Origin: Eutreptiella sp. 'Long Island Sound 2002' | Lineage: Eukaryota > Euglenozoa > Euglenophyceae > Eutreptiales > Eutreptiaceae | DNA length: 64,000 nt | Assembly (NCBI GenBank): GCA_964036045.1 | Contig: OZ038381.1 | Coordinates: forward strand, 111,402,922-111,466,921 | Direction: 5' to 3' | Part shown: positions 53,134 through 62,725 of the stretch, in pieces | Position numbering within the stretch: the stretch's first letter is position 1 | Layout: every line of letters starts with the position of its first letter | The notes under the pieces: model-generated | Databases searched by the model: none | What the model was told of the DNA's origin: nothing | Seen by the model: only the letters and a program-made list of their open reading frames with translations | Made by a program: the position numbers and the translations under genes

Positions 53134-56100
53134 CATACCAACACCGAACCCCCACCACGTCTACACACCGTCCACCGGGCACAGCACTGGCACAGCACAC
53201 ACGGGCGCCACAGGCACCGCACACGCTCCCACCAGCATGCGCGCGCCACCAGCCCCCATCCCCCCACGCCGCCGTCCGTCCACAGGTACCACCAACCACC
53301 AGCCACCGCATGCCCCCTCTGCGCTCGCCAGCGGCTACCACAGACAGCCCTGCCCTGCAACCCAGACCACTGGGTCTGCCTGGGAGCCGCGCACCGCCTC
53401 ACCCACTGCCCCCACTGCGGGGACCTCAACCCCCGCCACCGCGAACGGCCCGCGGCCCCAGCCGCACCCCCCCCCGCCAGCCACCCCAGCTTCTTCGGGT
53501 ACCTCACCGACACTCTCCGGGACCAACTGGGAGGGTACTACGTGGCGGACGCGGCGGACCACGCATGGGCCATAGCCGTGGCCACGGGCAACACACCCCT
53601 GCCCCCCCACAGCCCACCCCTACGCCACAGCGGAGGCGGCTTGAACGTGGCGGCCCGCCACATCCTCCTCGCCCTATACCTCCACCACCGAAACCTACAC
53701 CTCCCAGACCCACAACTCCCGGCCCCCCAAGCAGCAGCCCTGACGCCGGAAGCGTGGGCCGACACGGCACCAGAGGAGATAGCAGCCTACCTCCGAGCCA
53801 CGTGCCGCCGGTTCGCAAACGCCCTCGGCCGACGGAAGGGAACACCTTACCCCCTCAGCGCACTCCTCTACCCGGCACACCACCCCCACCCCACACAACG
53901 GACACCCCCGGAGGGCTGGGCGTCTTTCCGGGACACCCACCTGGCCGCCCCCGACGAGGCCACCGCCACGCGGATGAGCCTCACGGACCAGGAGGCCTAC
54001 GTCAGAGGCCTCAAGACGAGCCTCCAAGAGGCACACCGCTGGCGCGCCCGCTCCCCGTCGCCCCCGCGGGGACAGGGGGGTTCACCCGCCCCCGACACCC
54101 ACCAGGCCAAGAAGACCAAGGGGCACCGGCACCAGGGGGCCCGCCAACGCGCCCGCCAGCAGGGCGCGACGCCCCGACCAAGGCCCGGGTCCAGCCACAC
54201 CGCACCGCCCCACGCCCAGACCCCCGGGGCACACCAGCAACACCACCACCACCAACGCCCACCGCCACCACCTTACCGCAGCACCCAAACCCTGCAGCCC
54301 AGTCAGCCACCACCGCCCACACACGTCCACACCATGCCAGGACCACCGTACGCGCAGAGCCAGGGGACATGGCACCACCAACACCACCACCGCGCCCCCG
54401 TCCCTCCCAACCCCTACCCCCTAATGCCCCCAAGCTACAGCGGCCCCCACCAGCTACATCCCCACCACGCCCCAGCACAACCAGGCCCCGCGAACCACCC
54501 AACCCACATAGCGCACATCACCGCACCACACCATCACGTGTACCACCACCACCAGCCCCTGCCGCCACACCCACCAACGCCGGGGTACCACACACAACCG
54601 ACACACCCTCCACACCACCACCACGCGGTCCAGCACCACCCGCCGCCCCCGCTACACGGACCCACGGCATACGAGCCACGGTACACCCCCATGGACCCGC
54701 GAGGAGCCGCGCACGCACACCGGCAACACCAGGACCGAGTAGGGGCGCCCCACCACCACCAACAGCCCCCCCACCCACACCCCATACCAGCGAGCACCAT
54801 CCACCAGCAGCCACCCATCACATACGGACCACAGCCCCACCCGGGGGCTCATGCGGTCGCCTCCCACCCGCACCCCGGCACCGCGGCCAGTCAAGAACCG
54901 CAAGGGCCACACGGCGCACACACGCAACACCCACACGACCCACAGGGACGCCCGGACCCCCAGCCGGCACAACACCCACCCCCGCCCCCCCCACCCCACC
55001 ACCACCAGCAGCCCCCCCACCCACACCCCATACCAGCGAGCACCATCCACCGGCAGCCACCCATTACATACGGACCACCGCCCCACCCGGACGCTCATAC
55101 GGCCGCCTCCCACCCACACCCCGGCACCACAACCAGTCAGGAACCGCAAGGACCACACGGCGCACACACGCAACACCCACACGACCCACAGGGACGCCCA
55201 GACCCCCAGCCAGCACAACACCCACCCCCGCCCCCCCCACCACCAACAGCGCCACCCCCACACCACCCCCCCCCGCCCCCCCCCCGAGACCAGGCCACGG
55301 ACACAACACGCGGCAGCCAGCACCAACCAATCGATGTCGATGCCCCCGCCGACACATGCCACCGCGAATCCCCCCTCCCGCGGCCGCCGCAAGAGACCCC
55401 ATCACCGGACCCCGCGCGCGACAACGATGACCACCCCCCCCAACCCACACCACCCCCCCCATCACACCCCGCACCACCAGTCGCCGCACCGGCCGAGCCC
55501 TACGCCCTGCACAACCCCGCAGCGGTACGGCAGCACCTCCGGGGGGTCGGGGAACAGGACGTCGTGCTGTACCTCCGCACCTCCGGCACCAGCACCCCCA
55601 TCCGGGCGGCCACCCTGGTCCAGGCGGCCACCCTGGGGGAAGGCGTCAGAGACTTCCTCTTCGACGCCTTCCTCCACGTCGCCCGACACGAGCGCCCCCC
55701 ACGCGCCATCCCGGACGGCGAGAGCCCGCCCCCCACGGGGAGCCGGATCTGGGTACCCCCCATCGACTGGGGGCGACACCTGGTCGGACACCCCGTGCCA
55801 GAGCGGGACAGCACCCAGGGCCGCACCCGCTACCGCGAGCCCAACATGGCCCACCCCCCACCCGACGCCACCCCCAACAGCACCAAGGAGTGGGAGCGGG
55901 AAACATGGGTGGCCCGGATGGCCTCCCTAAGCAACTTCCGGCACCACGTCCCGGGGGACATCCCCACCCCCGACGAGCAGCAGCCAGCCCCCTCCACGTA
56001 CATGACCCTCATGTACAATCTGCACTACACCCTCTCCACCACCACCTACCACGCACCCACAGCACCCCTGGGGCGCGACCGCCGCCACAGCACCGGCGAC

Positions 56101-56250
56101 ACACGCCAGAGGACACAACGCTATAGCACCGCCGCACCAGCTGCCCATGCCTGTGCCTGCAGTGTACGCGCGCCTCTGTTTTCCTCTTTTTTGTTTTTTC
56201 TTTTTCTTTTTTCAAAAAAAAACAAAAAAAAAAAAAAAAACGAACATTAG
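53134..56250 (+). CDS. LINE2 ORF3: Cys-cluster, His/Pro-rich protein of unknown function
   Basis: Same frame as ORF2, after two TGA codons, open for about 1038 codons with no early ATG. The N-terminal part has C-P-L-C...C...C-L-G-A-A-H...H-C-P-H-C-G-D-L (from 53311), a RING/zinc-ribbon-like cluster. A globular region follows (F-G-Y-L-T-D-T-L-R-D-Q-L-G-G-Y-Y, A-A-R-H-I-L-L-A-L-Y-L-H-H-R). A very long His/Pro/Gln-rich middle contains a 246-bp in-frame duplication (54763 and 55009). A globular C-terminal domain (about 55490-56040) includes D-V-V-L-Y-L-R-T-S-G-T-S and I-W-V-P-P-I-D-W-G-R-H. No family is recognised. LINE3 carries a diverged counterpart in the same position, so ORF3 is a family feature. 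The alternative ATG at 53115 overlaps the ORF2 stop (ATGA) but is in another frame. Confidence 0.65.
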   Translation, partial: HTNTEPPPRLHTVHRAQHWHSTHGRHRHRTRSHQHARATSPHPPTPPSVHRYHQPPATACPLCARQRLPQTALPCNPDHWVCLGAAHRLTHCPHCGDLNPRHRERPAAPAAPPPASHPSFFGYLTDTLRDQLGGYYVADAADHAWAIAVATGNTPLPPHSPPLRHSGGGLNVAARHILLALYLHHRNLHLPDPQLPAPQAAALTPEAWADTAPEEIAAYLRATCRRFANALGRRKGTPYPLSALLYPAHHPHPTQRTPPEGWASFRDTHLAAPDEATATRMSLTDQEAYVRGLKTSLQEAHRWRARSPSPPRGQGGSPAPDTHQAKKTKGHRHQGARQRARQQGATPRPRPGSSHTAPPHAQTPGAHQQHHHHQRPPPPPYRSTQTLQPSQPPPPTHVHTMPGPPYAQSQGTWHHQHHHRAPVPPNPYPLMPPSYSGPHQLHPHHAPAQPGPANHPTHIAHITAPHHHVYHHHQPLPPHPPTPGYHTQPTHPPHHHHAVQHHPPPPLHGPTAYEPRYTPMDPRGAAHAHRQHQDRVGAPHHHQQPPHPHPIPASTIHQQPPITYGPQPHPGAHAVASHPHPGTAASQEPQGPHGAHTQHPHDPQGRPDPQPAQHPPPPPPPHHHQQPPHPHPIPASTIHRQPPITYGPPPHPDAHTAASHPHPGTTTSQEPQGPHGAHTQHPHDPQGRPDPQPAQHPPPPPPPPTAPPPHHPPPPPPRDQATDTTRGSQHQPIDVDAPADTCHRESPLPRPPQETPSPDPARDNDDHPPQPTPPPPSHPAPPVAAPAEPYALHNPAAVRQHLRGVGEQDVVLYLRTSGTSTPIRAATLVQAATLGEGVRDFLFDAFLHVARHERPPRAIPDGESPPPTGSRIWVPPIDWGRHLVGHPVPERDSTQGRTRYREPNMAHPPPDATPNSTKEWERETWVARMASLSNFRHHVPGDIPTPDEQQPAPSTYMTLMYNLHYTLSTTTYHAPTAPLGRDRRHSTGDTRQRTQRYSTAAPAAHACACSVRAPLFSSFLFFLFLFSKKNKKKKKNEH
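54763..55254 (+). repeat. 246-bp in-frame tandem duplication within ORF3
   Basis: CAGCCCCCCCACCCACACCC through the Pro-rich segment recurs at 54763 and 55009. The 246-bp period equals 82 codons, so the frame is preserved. Confidence 0.85.
56195..56243. repeat. T-run/A-run hairpin in LINE2
   Basis: TTTTGTTTTTTCTTTTTCTT followed by TTTTCAAAAAAAAACAAAAA forms an A:T inverted repeat near the end of the ORF3 frame. The counterpart in LINE3 is at 2951-3050. The ORF3 frame runs through it, so the true protein end may be upstream. Confidence 0.75.
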
Positions 56251-56280
56251 GGGGGGAGGAAGAGGGACACATCCACCCAG

Positions 56281-56475
56281 GGCACACGCGCACCGCACAC
56301 GGCACGCACACCGGTAAACAGGAGCCCAGGGGCCCAGGACACCGCACATGCAACACAACACACCGAGCGGGCACACCGGTGAACAGGAGCCAGCTGGCCC
56401 AGGACACCGCAGACGCACCACAGCAAACCGCGCGGGCACACCGGTGAACAGGAGCCCAACGGCCCAGGACGCTAC
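56281..56475 (+). repeat. three 65-bp repeats in LINE2 3' UTR
   Basis: Three units containing CACCGGT(G/A)AACAGGAGCC and GGCCCAGGACACCGCA. These are the same unit as the large satellite at 18160-20725. Confidence 0.88.
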
Positions 56476-57040
56476 ACACACGTAGGGCAGCCGAGGGACA
56501 GGAAAGAACCAATACCCCATGGGTCGGACGCACTGGGGCGACCCAGCCGACCCACCGGGCCAGTGGCAGGAGCGGTACTCCAAAGCCACTGGCCCAAGCC
56601 CGGCCAGGCTGCATCGAGGACCATGGCAAACGTCACCCGGAGCCATGGAAGCAACCGGTGACAGGCGAGCCGGTACACAGTCCAGGAGGGGGTCACCTGC
56701 CAAGCAGAGTGGCCCCGCAACTCAAGCCACAAGGGTGAGGCGGTCGTACCGTAGACAAGCGGGAGCAATACCCCTCGTGGTGAGAGATACTCCACACGGC
56801 TGGGCAGCCCCCCAGAGCTGCCGCCCAAAGGAGGGGGCATGTGGCCCTACCCATGGACACATGTGGGGACACCCTCCCACCTGGGACACATGGACCGGGT
56901 GGCCGCGACAATGCCTTCCCAAGCACATGCGGGAGCGGCTCAAGAGGCACCTGACATAGGGCAGTGGGAGGGACAGGACGTCCCCTTGGTAAGACCTTCT
57001 TCCTGCAATGTCAAAGGAGGCATCCCGAGCTCCCGAAGAT

Positions 57041-57054
57041 ACCTACCTACCTAC
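57041..57054 (+). repeat. LINE2 tetranucleotide 3' tail
   Basis: ACCTACCTACCTAC, directly followed by the duplicated Gypsy B sequence. LINE3 has the same tail (2139-2157). The family ends in a short tandem tetramer rather than poly(A). Confidence 0.88.
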
Positions 57055-57653
57055 CTGAATGATGAGTTGCATTTGATCTTTGAGCAATTGGAGCTCAGAG
57101 TCTCGCTGGGATCTGCAAGAGCAGTCGGCAGGACAGTACATACCGTGTCCTGAAGGGCCTGAGCAGGCTGTCGGACCGCTAATCTCAGTGGTTCGCAGCC
57201 AGGAGTCCACTTGGGGAGCTCCTTCAGTCCTAATTTCCAGGCTTGCCTGCCTAGCTGCCTCTAAAATTCCTTCCTCAACCGCGGCGGCTAGATCGTCGCG
57301 GATAAAAACAGAGGGATGAGGGGCGGAGGGCCCGGCAACAGGTGCCTTGGTCTTCTCCTTCGGGAAGGGGCTTGCCTCCCAGATCTGCAAGAAAATGGCA
57401 AAAGATTCATCTTCTTGAGAACACCACCACATCCTGGTCTTAATTTCTTCTTGAAGGAGGAAAAAATATTCAAATAAAAAATCAGAGGCGATTCTTTCTT
57501 GTCCTATCAGCTTAGACGTGGCTAATAGACACAGGGCCTCAAGCGCCTCAAGGTTACGGGCCACTTCCGAAGACAAATGGTTGTCCCATTGTGCCCATGA
57601 GGCTGGTCGATTATAGGTAGGTACCTCACCTGGACCACCCATCTCAATGTCGT
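57055..57653 (+). repeat. 599-bp direct repeat flanking LINE2 (right copy)
   Basis: Repeats 47766-48364. It ends at ...CATCTCAATGTCGT, after which the original Gypsy B gag sequence (CAATGTCGGC) continues. Confidence 0.92.
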
Positions 57654-58009
57654 CAATGTCGGCATCGATGGTCGCAAAATGTGAACATTGGTACGGAGTA
57701 TTAGTACCTGCCAGGTCCGTAAGCTCCACCGGAGCGTTGCCATTAGCGTAGGCTGGGAGATTCCAGCTACTTGATGGCCAATTTCGACTGGGATCTTGAT
57801 TGTAATCTGGGCCTCCACAGCTGCTGATTTGTGTCCTTCTTGGGCAATTTGGGCTTGCGCAAGGCATTCCTCTCAAGGCCTCGTTCGCACAGCACCACGG
57901 GAGCGTGATCGTTACGTCTCCGGAGGTGGCGGAGTCTACGGGGCCGTACTGAGGGGCTAGCTGTGGTTGGGACACCAAAGGAACAACATTCAGGTAGCCT
58001 CTGCTACCA
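57654..58009 (-). pseudogene. gag: Gypsy B Gag N-terminal part and leader
   Basis: The frame runs from the primer site through the first post-LTR ATG (57867, M-P-C-A-S-P-N-C) into D-I-D-D-I-E-M-G-G-P-G-E-V. It joins the main gag part if LINE2 and one 599-bp copy are removed. The same frame is open upstream through the primer site into the LTR, with an ATG at 58173, so the authentic start is uncertain. Confidence 0.7.
57998..58009 (-). promoter_or_regulatory. Gypsy B primer-binding site
   Basis: The minus strand reads TGGTAGCAGAGG immediately after the 5' LTR. It is complementary to a 3' end of the form CCTCTGCTACCA, as in initiator tRNA-Met of many eukaryotes. Confidence 0.88.
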
Positions 58010-58541
58010 TGAAAGTGCTGCCCTGGGTCATTGTGGGTGCCGGAGGGCTCGGGGCCGGCAAGACCAGTGGGGCAGGCACGCGAGGAGTCTCCCTGGATGT
58101 TGTTATTGGGTGTAGAACCGGACACTCGGACACCAACGGAGGCGAGAGCAGCGACAACAGAAGCAAGGTCCATGCTGATTGTGGTCCGGCAGAAAATCCC
58201 AGTCTATGAAGAAAATTGAGGGGAATTATTCTAAATACATCTGAGTGTCCAAAACTGTCTGAAAGAATTTAAATAATCCATTTATGTAAAATTGTCTGGC
58301 CGATCTGGCCCGCGAGCGCGCGTCAGCGGCAAATGGCGATTCCAGCTAAAATAGCAGAATGCGGCGGATTTACGGGAAATGGACCGCGGAATCAAATCCG
58401 GCATATCAGAAATATATAGGAAATATCCTGTGACTGAGCTGCGAGGCGGCAATTCCGCCGAAGCAAAGAAAATGACCAAAATGTAGCCAATCTGGGCAGA
58501 ATGTCTGAAAATCTGAGCAGATGGGGCTAGCCGCACTTACA
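58010..58541 (-). repeat. Gypsy B 5' LTR
   Basis: 532 bp, the partner of 38488-39019. It should contain the promoter and start of the element transcript on the minus strand. I see no convincing TATA box. Confidence 0.95.
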
Positions 58542-58546
58542 CAGGC
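58542..58546 (+). repeat. Gypsy B target-site duplication (right)
   Basis: CAGGC, matching 38483-38487. Confidence 0.9.
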
Positions 58547-60266
58547 CTGCTCCGTCCTGATCAGTCCTTCCCGGATCTGATCCCGCACCTCCTCCTTGAG
58601 GTCCTGCGCCAGCCGGTGTGGGAATTCTCCGGCATACCCACTTGTCCCGCGGCGCTCCCCGCATCTCGCCGACGACCTCCTCGGCGAAGTCCTCCCAGTC
58701 CAGGATGAAGTCATCCAGGTTGGAGGGGTTCCCATCGTAGTAGGGGATTTTGATTCCCCTGAGGTCGTCAATCCTGATGGCGTCTCCGACGTCTCCAGCC
58801 ACCACTCCACCGAGACGGATACCACCTGTGGCCGGGGGGTTTGAGTACACTCCCCGTACATCCCTCTCCTCCATGGAGTGCGGTCCAGTTGGGCCTGAAC
58901 CCATGGGGTTTGGAATGCGGGAAGGACTTGCTCCATCGGCCGTCCATATCCCCGTATTGGGGTCCTTCGCCCACAGGTTTCCGCTTGGATGGCCTCGACC
59001 ATGTCCGCCGGCGCTTCCCATGGTTCGCCCCTGCATGGTCTGGTTCTGGATCTCCTCTTCCGCAAAAACTGCATAGGTAGTGGTACTTGGCGGTAGATCC
59101 TGGGCGGCATGGGACATCTGCACTGTCAGGCTCCTCGGGTCCGTGGCCACGTGCCCTTCCCGCCTGGACCCAGCCGGTGCCGTGTGTTCCCCGAGCATTG
59201 TTGACTCGCTGAACAGGGGAACAAACGGCAGCGCACCCGGGTCAACACGCGGAGGCGCGTAGGGTGCCTCTGCAGGGCCGCCCATGGGTTTCTCCATGGC
59301 GCTCCTGAGGGTCTTAACCCGCTCCACCAGCTCTACCGCGGCCGGCTTTGCCGGGAGCTCCGGACCCGAGACGAGGGGCTGTCGCTCCTCTAGCCTTCTC
59401 AGGCGTCCCGACATGTCCTCCACTAAGTGGAGGAGGCTGTCCACCACTTGCTGCTGCTTCTGCAGGGCCAGCTCCAGATTCTCCCGGTACCGGGCCTGAT
59501 CCGCTCGCAGCTCCTCCATGTGGTTCTCCGCGGCCGACTGGTCATCCAGAATCCCCGCGACGTCCTCCTCTAGAGCATCCTTGGCGTTGTCCAGGCGGTC
59601 AAGATGATTCACGATGGCGTCCATCCCCATCTTCGGGTACTTGCCCATGAGGAAGGACACATGCTCGCAGTGGCACGTAGCGTGCTTTCCGCCTGATTCA
59701 GCGCATCCCGCGGTTCCCGGCACCTCAGACTCATCGCCCATAGGCGTATCGCCTATGGCGTCCGTCTCTGGGCCCGTGTGCCGGGGCACAGGTGCCGTCC
59801 GGGCCCTGGCTGGCCTCTCCAAGCCCTCGGCGTCGTGCTGCAGGGCGGGCTCGGGGGCCGTATGCGCCCTGGCGATCGGCGCGGACATCTCCGGCTCCGA
59901 AGGTGGCTCGTGGGCTGTCCGATAGCCCTCGGAGTGCCCCTCGGATTCCCACAGCCTGACCGGGCTGGGGTCCGTGTCCATAGCCCCGGCGTCCCTTGCC
60001 GCGGACTTGGGTGACCCGCGCTTCCGGTAACGCCGGGCCCGTCCTCCACTGCTGCCTGAATGGCAGGCCTCATCAGAGTCCTCCGCGGCGGAGCGGAGGT
60101 TGCATGCCTTTCGGCAGCTACGCTCACACATGGAGACCAGGTCCCCCATGTCACGTCCTCCTCTTCCCGAGTGTCGTTCTTCTCTTCGGGCTTCAACTTC
60201 CGGAGTTCGCCATGCTCTTGAACGTCTCGGTCCTTCTCTGGCTCCAATCTCCGGCGTGGTCTCCAT
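58542..60266 (-). pseudogene. gag: Gypsy A Gag N-terminal part
   Basis: An ATG at 60266 opens M-E-T-T-P-E-I-G. A charged disordered region follows, then C-H-C-E-H. A strong coiled coil covers about 59650-59370 (L-D-R-L-D-N-A-K-D-A-L-E-E-D...L-Q-K-Q-Q-Q-V). A capsid entry motif near 58740 reads I-P-Y-Y-D-G-N-P-S-N-L-D-D-F-I-L-D-W. A 1-nt frame change near 58620 precedes H-R-L-A-Q-D-L-K-E-E-V. The frame then meets Gypsy B at 58541 (E-Q-A) and resumes at 38487 (A-C-L-Q-W). Confidence 0.8.
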
Positions 60267-60357
60267 CGAGTCCACAATACGCACCCGGGGCGTACTTGGG
60301 CAGGGCTCATAAGGGCCCAAGTCCCCGGGTCGGCGGTTGGTAGGGGCAGCAGGTAAG

Positions 60358-60369
60358 CCTCTGCTACCA
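60358..60369 (-). promoter_or_regulatory. Gypsy A primer-binding site
   Basis: The minus strand reads TGGTAGCAGAGG directly after the 5' LTR end CCTTCTTTA. It is the same initiator-tRNA-Met primer as in Gypsy B. Confidence 0.88.
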
Positions 60370-62725
60370 TAAAGAAGGTCCCTACCAGGACCGGCCCCCG
60401 CTGTGCCCCTTCCGCCAGTAACCCCTGCTGATTTACTCCGGATCAACGATTGCATTCCTCAATTTCCAGGGTACAAATCCAAAAATATAGAAAATAAAAT
60501 CCTCCTTCAACCCTGAATGGCAACCAGATCCCACAAGTACAGCAATAACCCAATTCACAATCCAAATCAGGCTGCGGGCTTTCGTTCAGCACACCGGTAT
60601 TCCCACGGTGGCGGGCATGTACAAGAATTGCACCAAGGAAGAAAGCCCTGAAATTGGCATATGAATACATATGAAGCAAAGTTGGGGAGAGATGGAAACT
60701 TACACAATCACAGCCATAGACCCATCATTCCCTGGACTCAAGACCTTCCCTTGACTCACCAACATGATGCCCTGAACCCAGTCCAATAAGATGGCTAAAT
60801 GCCATATGTCAAAAGTCAATACACAAACCCCAAAAATGTGTTCACTCCCAAGCCTCTAATTCCTAGCCCAATAGGGGAGGTGGCGTGTCATGGCCTAGAG
60901 TGGCACTCAGGACCATGCCCTACCCTGACATAACCTTGGTTGGACTTGGGGTTGAATGGGCTTAGAGAAATGACTTATGAGTTTGAACTCATAACATGTC
61001 AAAAAACTGCCAATTCACACCATATTGGCCATATATCAAAAATATGCTCAAAATTGAAGTTACTACATATCCGAAGGCTCCAAGCATGCATGGAATCGAA
61101 GTCTACTATTCATGGAGGATAGAGACCAAAGGCCAATGCCCATGTACATCCCCATTTTACCCTCGAAACCCTTTCGGATATGGGCGCCACGCACTGCCCA
61201 AGTCAGCCCATGATCTTGAGACCAATTCTTGAAATCCTTCGTGCGCCAAGCCAAATGAAGTTCATGATCTGGCATATGGTGGTGTTCAACTCCAAAGCAT
61301 ATGCCAACATATGAACAACATACCATGGTTCGACTCTCCATAGGCTTCTTGCTGTTAGCTGACCAGGTGAGTACACAAAACGCAAAAATGAGCAAAAATT
61401 GAGGTCAAAAACATGAAAATATGACCAAATACAAAGTTGTCATGATAGTATATCTCTATGCTCACCCATGATATCCGCTCATGGTTCAATACACAAATGA
61501 TTGGAATTATTTGCGAACAATTCCCCCACTTGGATCCCCAATCGGGCGCACGGAGATACCTTCGCCACTAATATCTACATGCCCCATGAAAATGGGAGTG
61601 CATCCATGGATCTCTTTGTCAAACATACCATGAGCAATACATACGCGGTAGACTTGGTCTAGCGCTTTGGATTCCACAATTGGGACATGGGCAAAGCCCT
61701 TGTCACGTATGGCTCCCCATCTCTTCGGCCACACGAAGATATATAACATGGACGTGAGCATATCAAACATATACCATGCATATAACAAATACCCTCAAAA
61801 TGTGGCTCCCACCATGATATGCCATGTCCCTCCATTGACATAACTTCACGTTAAAAATACGTAGGAACCCAAGGAAAGTTGCTATGCAACCCCAACACTC
61901 ATGCGGCACACTCGAAAGTCGCATTAAAATATTCGGTTGCACGGTCCAAGAGTTATATATCACTTTATACCCTCGTGACCCTTTTCCCTTGCTACACCGG
62001 GCATGTGTGCGCACCAAAGGCGTTTGATGCTTCCCAAATTAAGTTGAGACTAAGGCGCGTGCAACCCAACCTTCCTTATTCTCTTTCCTCACACTCGCGC
62101 GTAGATATGGTCCTTCAAAGTGGTCCCACGATTCGCTTTTGTTTCCCTTATATCTCCAAGTCAAATGGGTGGCAAGTATAAGGCAAACCTGATTCGGGCA
62201 TAGGGAAAGGAGTATGACCACTCGAAGAAGTCCAAATCAAGTGCGGCGATGTCGAAGTCGAAAATCCGATTTCGACATCACGAAAAATTCTGATTAAAAT
62301 TTCGAGTGCTTATTTAGAAAATTGCGGAAGCAACGAACCCTTTACAGATGAAATCTGACCCTTCAGAAACGTTTCCGCCAAAATATCTGGAAATAACAGT
62401 TAACCAATCGGTTAACGCAAAATCGCGAGCCAACTGACAGTCGCCGATACATTGACCATCAGAACGAAAGGCTGAAAAATTACGGAAACATTATGATAAT
62501 AAAACCCTGTTCATTCCTGATATTCTGCTATATAAATCTCCGCTGGCGGTGCCTCGGTTCTGAATATGGCCGCTCATAGCCGGAATGGCCAAACCTATCA
62601 CACTATCACATCGGGTTAGTTCAGGTGGATGGGAGAGTATGATATCAGCCAATGGCGGCTTGCCGGCACATAGATACACACCCCAAGTGACCCCAAGATG
62701 GCCACGGGGGTCCGAACCGGCTTCA
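60370..62725 (-). repeat. Gypsy A 5' LTR
   Basis: About 2356 bp and nearly identical to 29503-31826 (about 17 substitutions counted by eye, plus a 32-bp indel near 62003-62036). It should carry the promoter. A TATATAA-like sequence on the minus strand near 61950-61960 is only a weak candidate. Confidence 0.92.

Larger units (their letters stand above)
48365..57054 (+). mobile_element. LINE2: 5'-truncated LINE in Gypsy B
   Basis: Plus-strand copy of the LINE1 family. It starts inside the endonuclease (CCAACTGGGCC at 48366 corresponds to LINE1 28946) and runs through RT, RNase H, ORF3, an A/T hairpin, three 65-bp repeats and a CTAC-type tail ending at 57054. Length 8.69 kb. It lies inside the gag gene of Gypsy B between two 599-bp direct repeats. 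It is intact from the endonuclease C-terminus to the tail and is the reference copy for the family in this window. Confidence 0.93.
38488..58541 (-). mobile_element. Gypsy B: chromodomain Ty3/gypsy element (with LINE2 nested)
   Basis: A minus-strand LTR element inserted in Gypsy A gag. Two 532-bp LTRs (38488-39019 and 58010-58541) run TG...CA and differ at about 4 positions. The 5-bp TSD is CAGGC. The primer site is TGGTAGCAGAGG, and a GGAGGGGAG polypurine tract is present. Gag and Pol lie in one frame separated by a single TAG. Without LINE2 and one copy of its 599-bp flank it is about 10.8 kb. Pol is intact over 1684 codons, so apart from the LINE2 insertion in gag this is the best-preserved LTR element here. 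Confidence 0.95.
29503..62725 (-). mobile_element. Gypsy A: chromodomain Ty3/gypsy element (with nested insertions)
   Basis: A minus-strand LTR retrotransposon inserted in LINE1. The 2.3-kb LTRs lie at 29503-31826 (3') and 60370-62725 (5'). The 4-bp target repeat CTCC is at 29499-29502 and 62726-62729. A primer site follows the 5' LTR and a polypurine tract precedes the 3' LTR. The order on the minus strand is 5' LTR, gag N-terminus (60266-58542), Gypsy B insertion, gag C-terminus (38487-37285), pol (37284-32220), 3' LTR. Excluding Gypsy B it is about 13.2 kb. It is defective now (gag split, plus frameshifts in gag and RT), but LTR divergence of about 17 substitutions in 2.32 kb says it is young. 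Confidence 0.92.

Noticed and set aside
53116-53575. The ATG at 53115 (ATGA overlap) as the start of ORF3
   Set aside because: It opens a different frame with Pro/Arg-rich composition. The zinc-like cluster and globular segments are in the ORF2 frame.
56195-56243. Poly(A) tail of LINE2
   Set aside because: It is an A/T inverted repeat followed by another 0.8 kb of element sequence. The real 3' terminus is the tetranucleotide tail at 57041-57054, as in LINE3.
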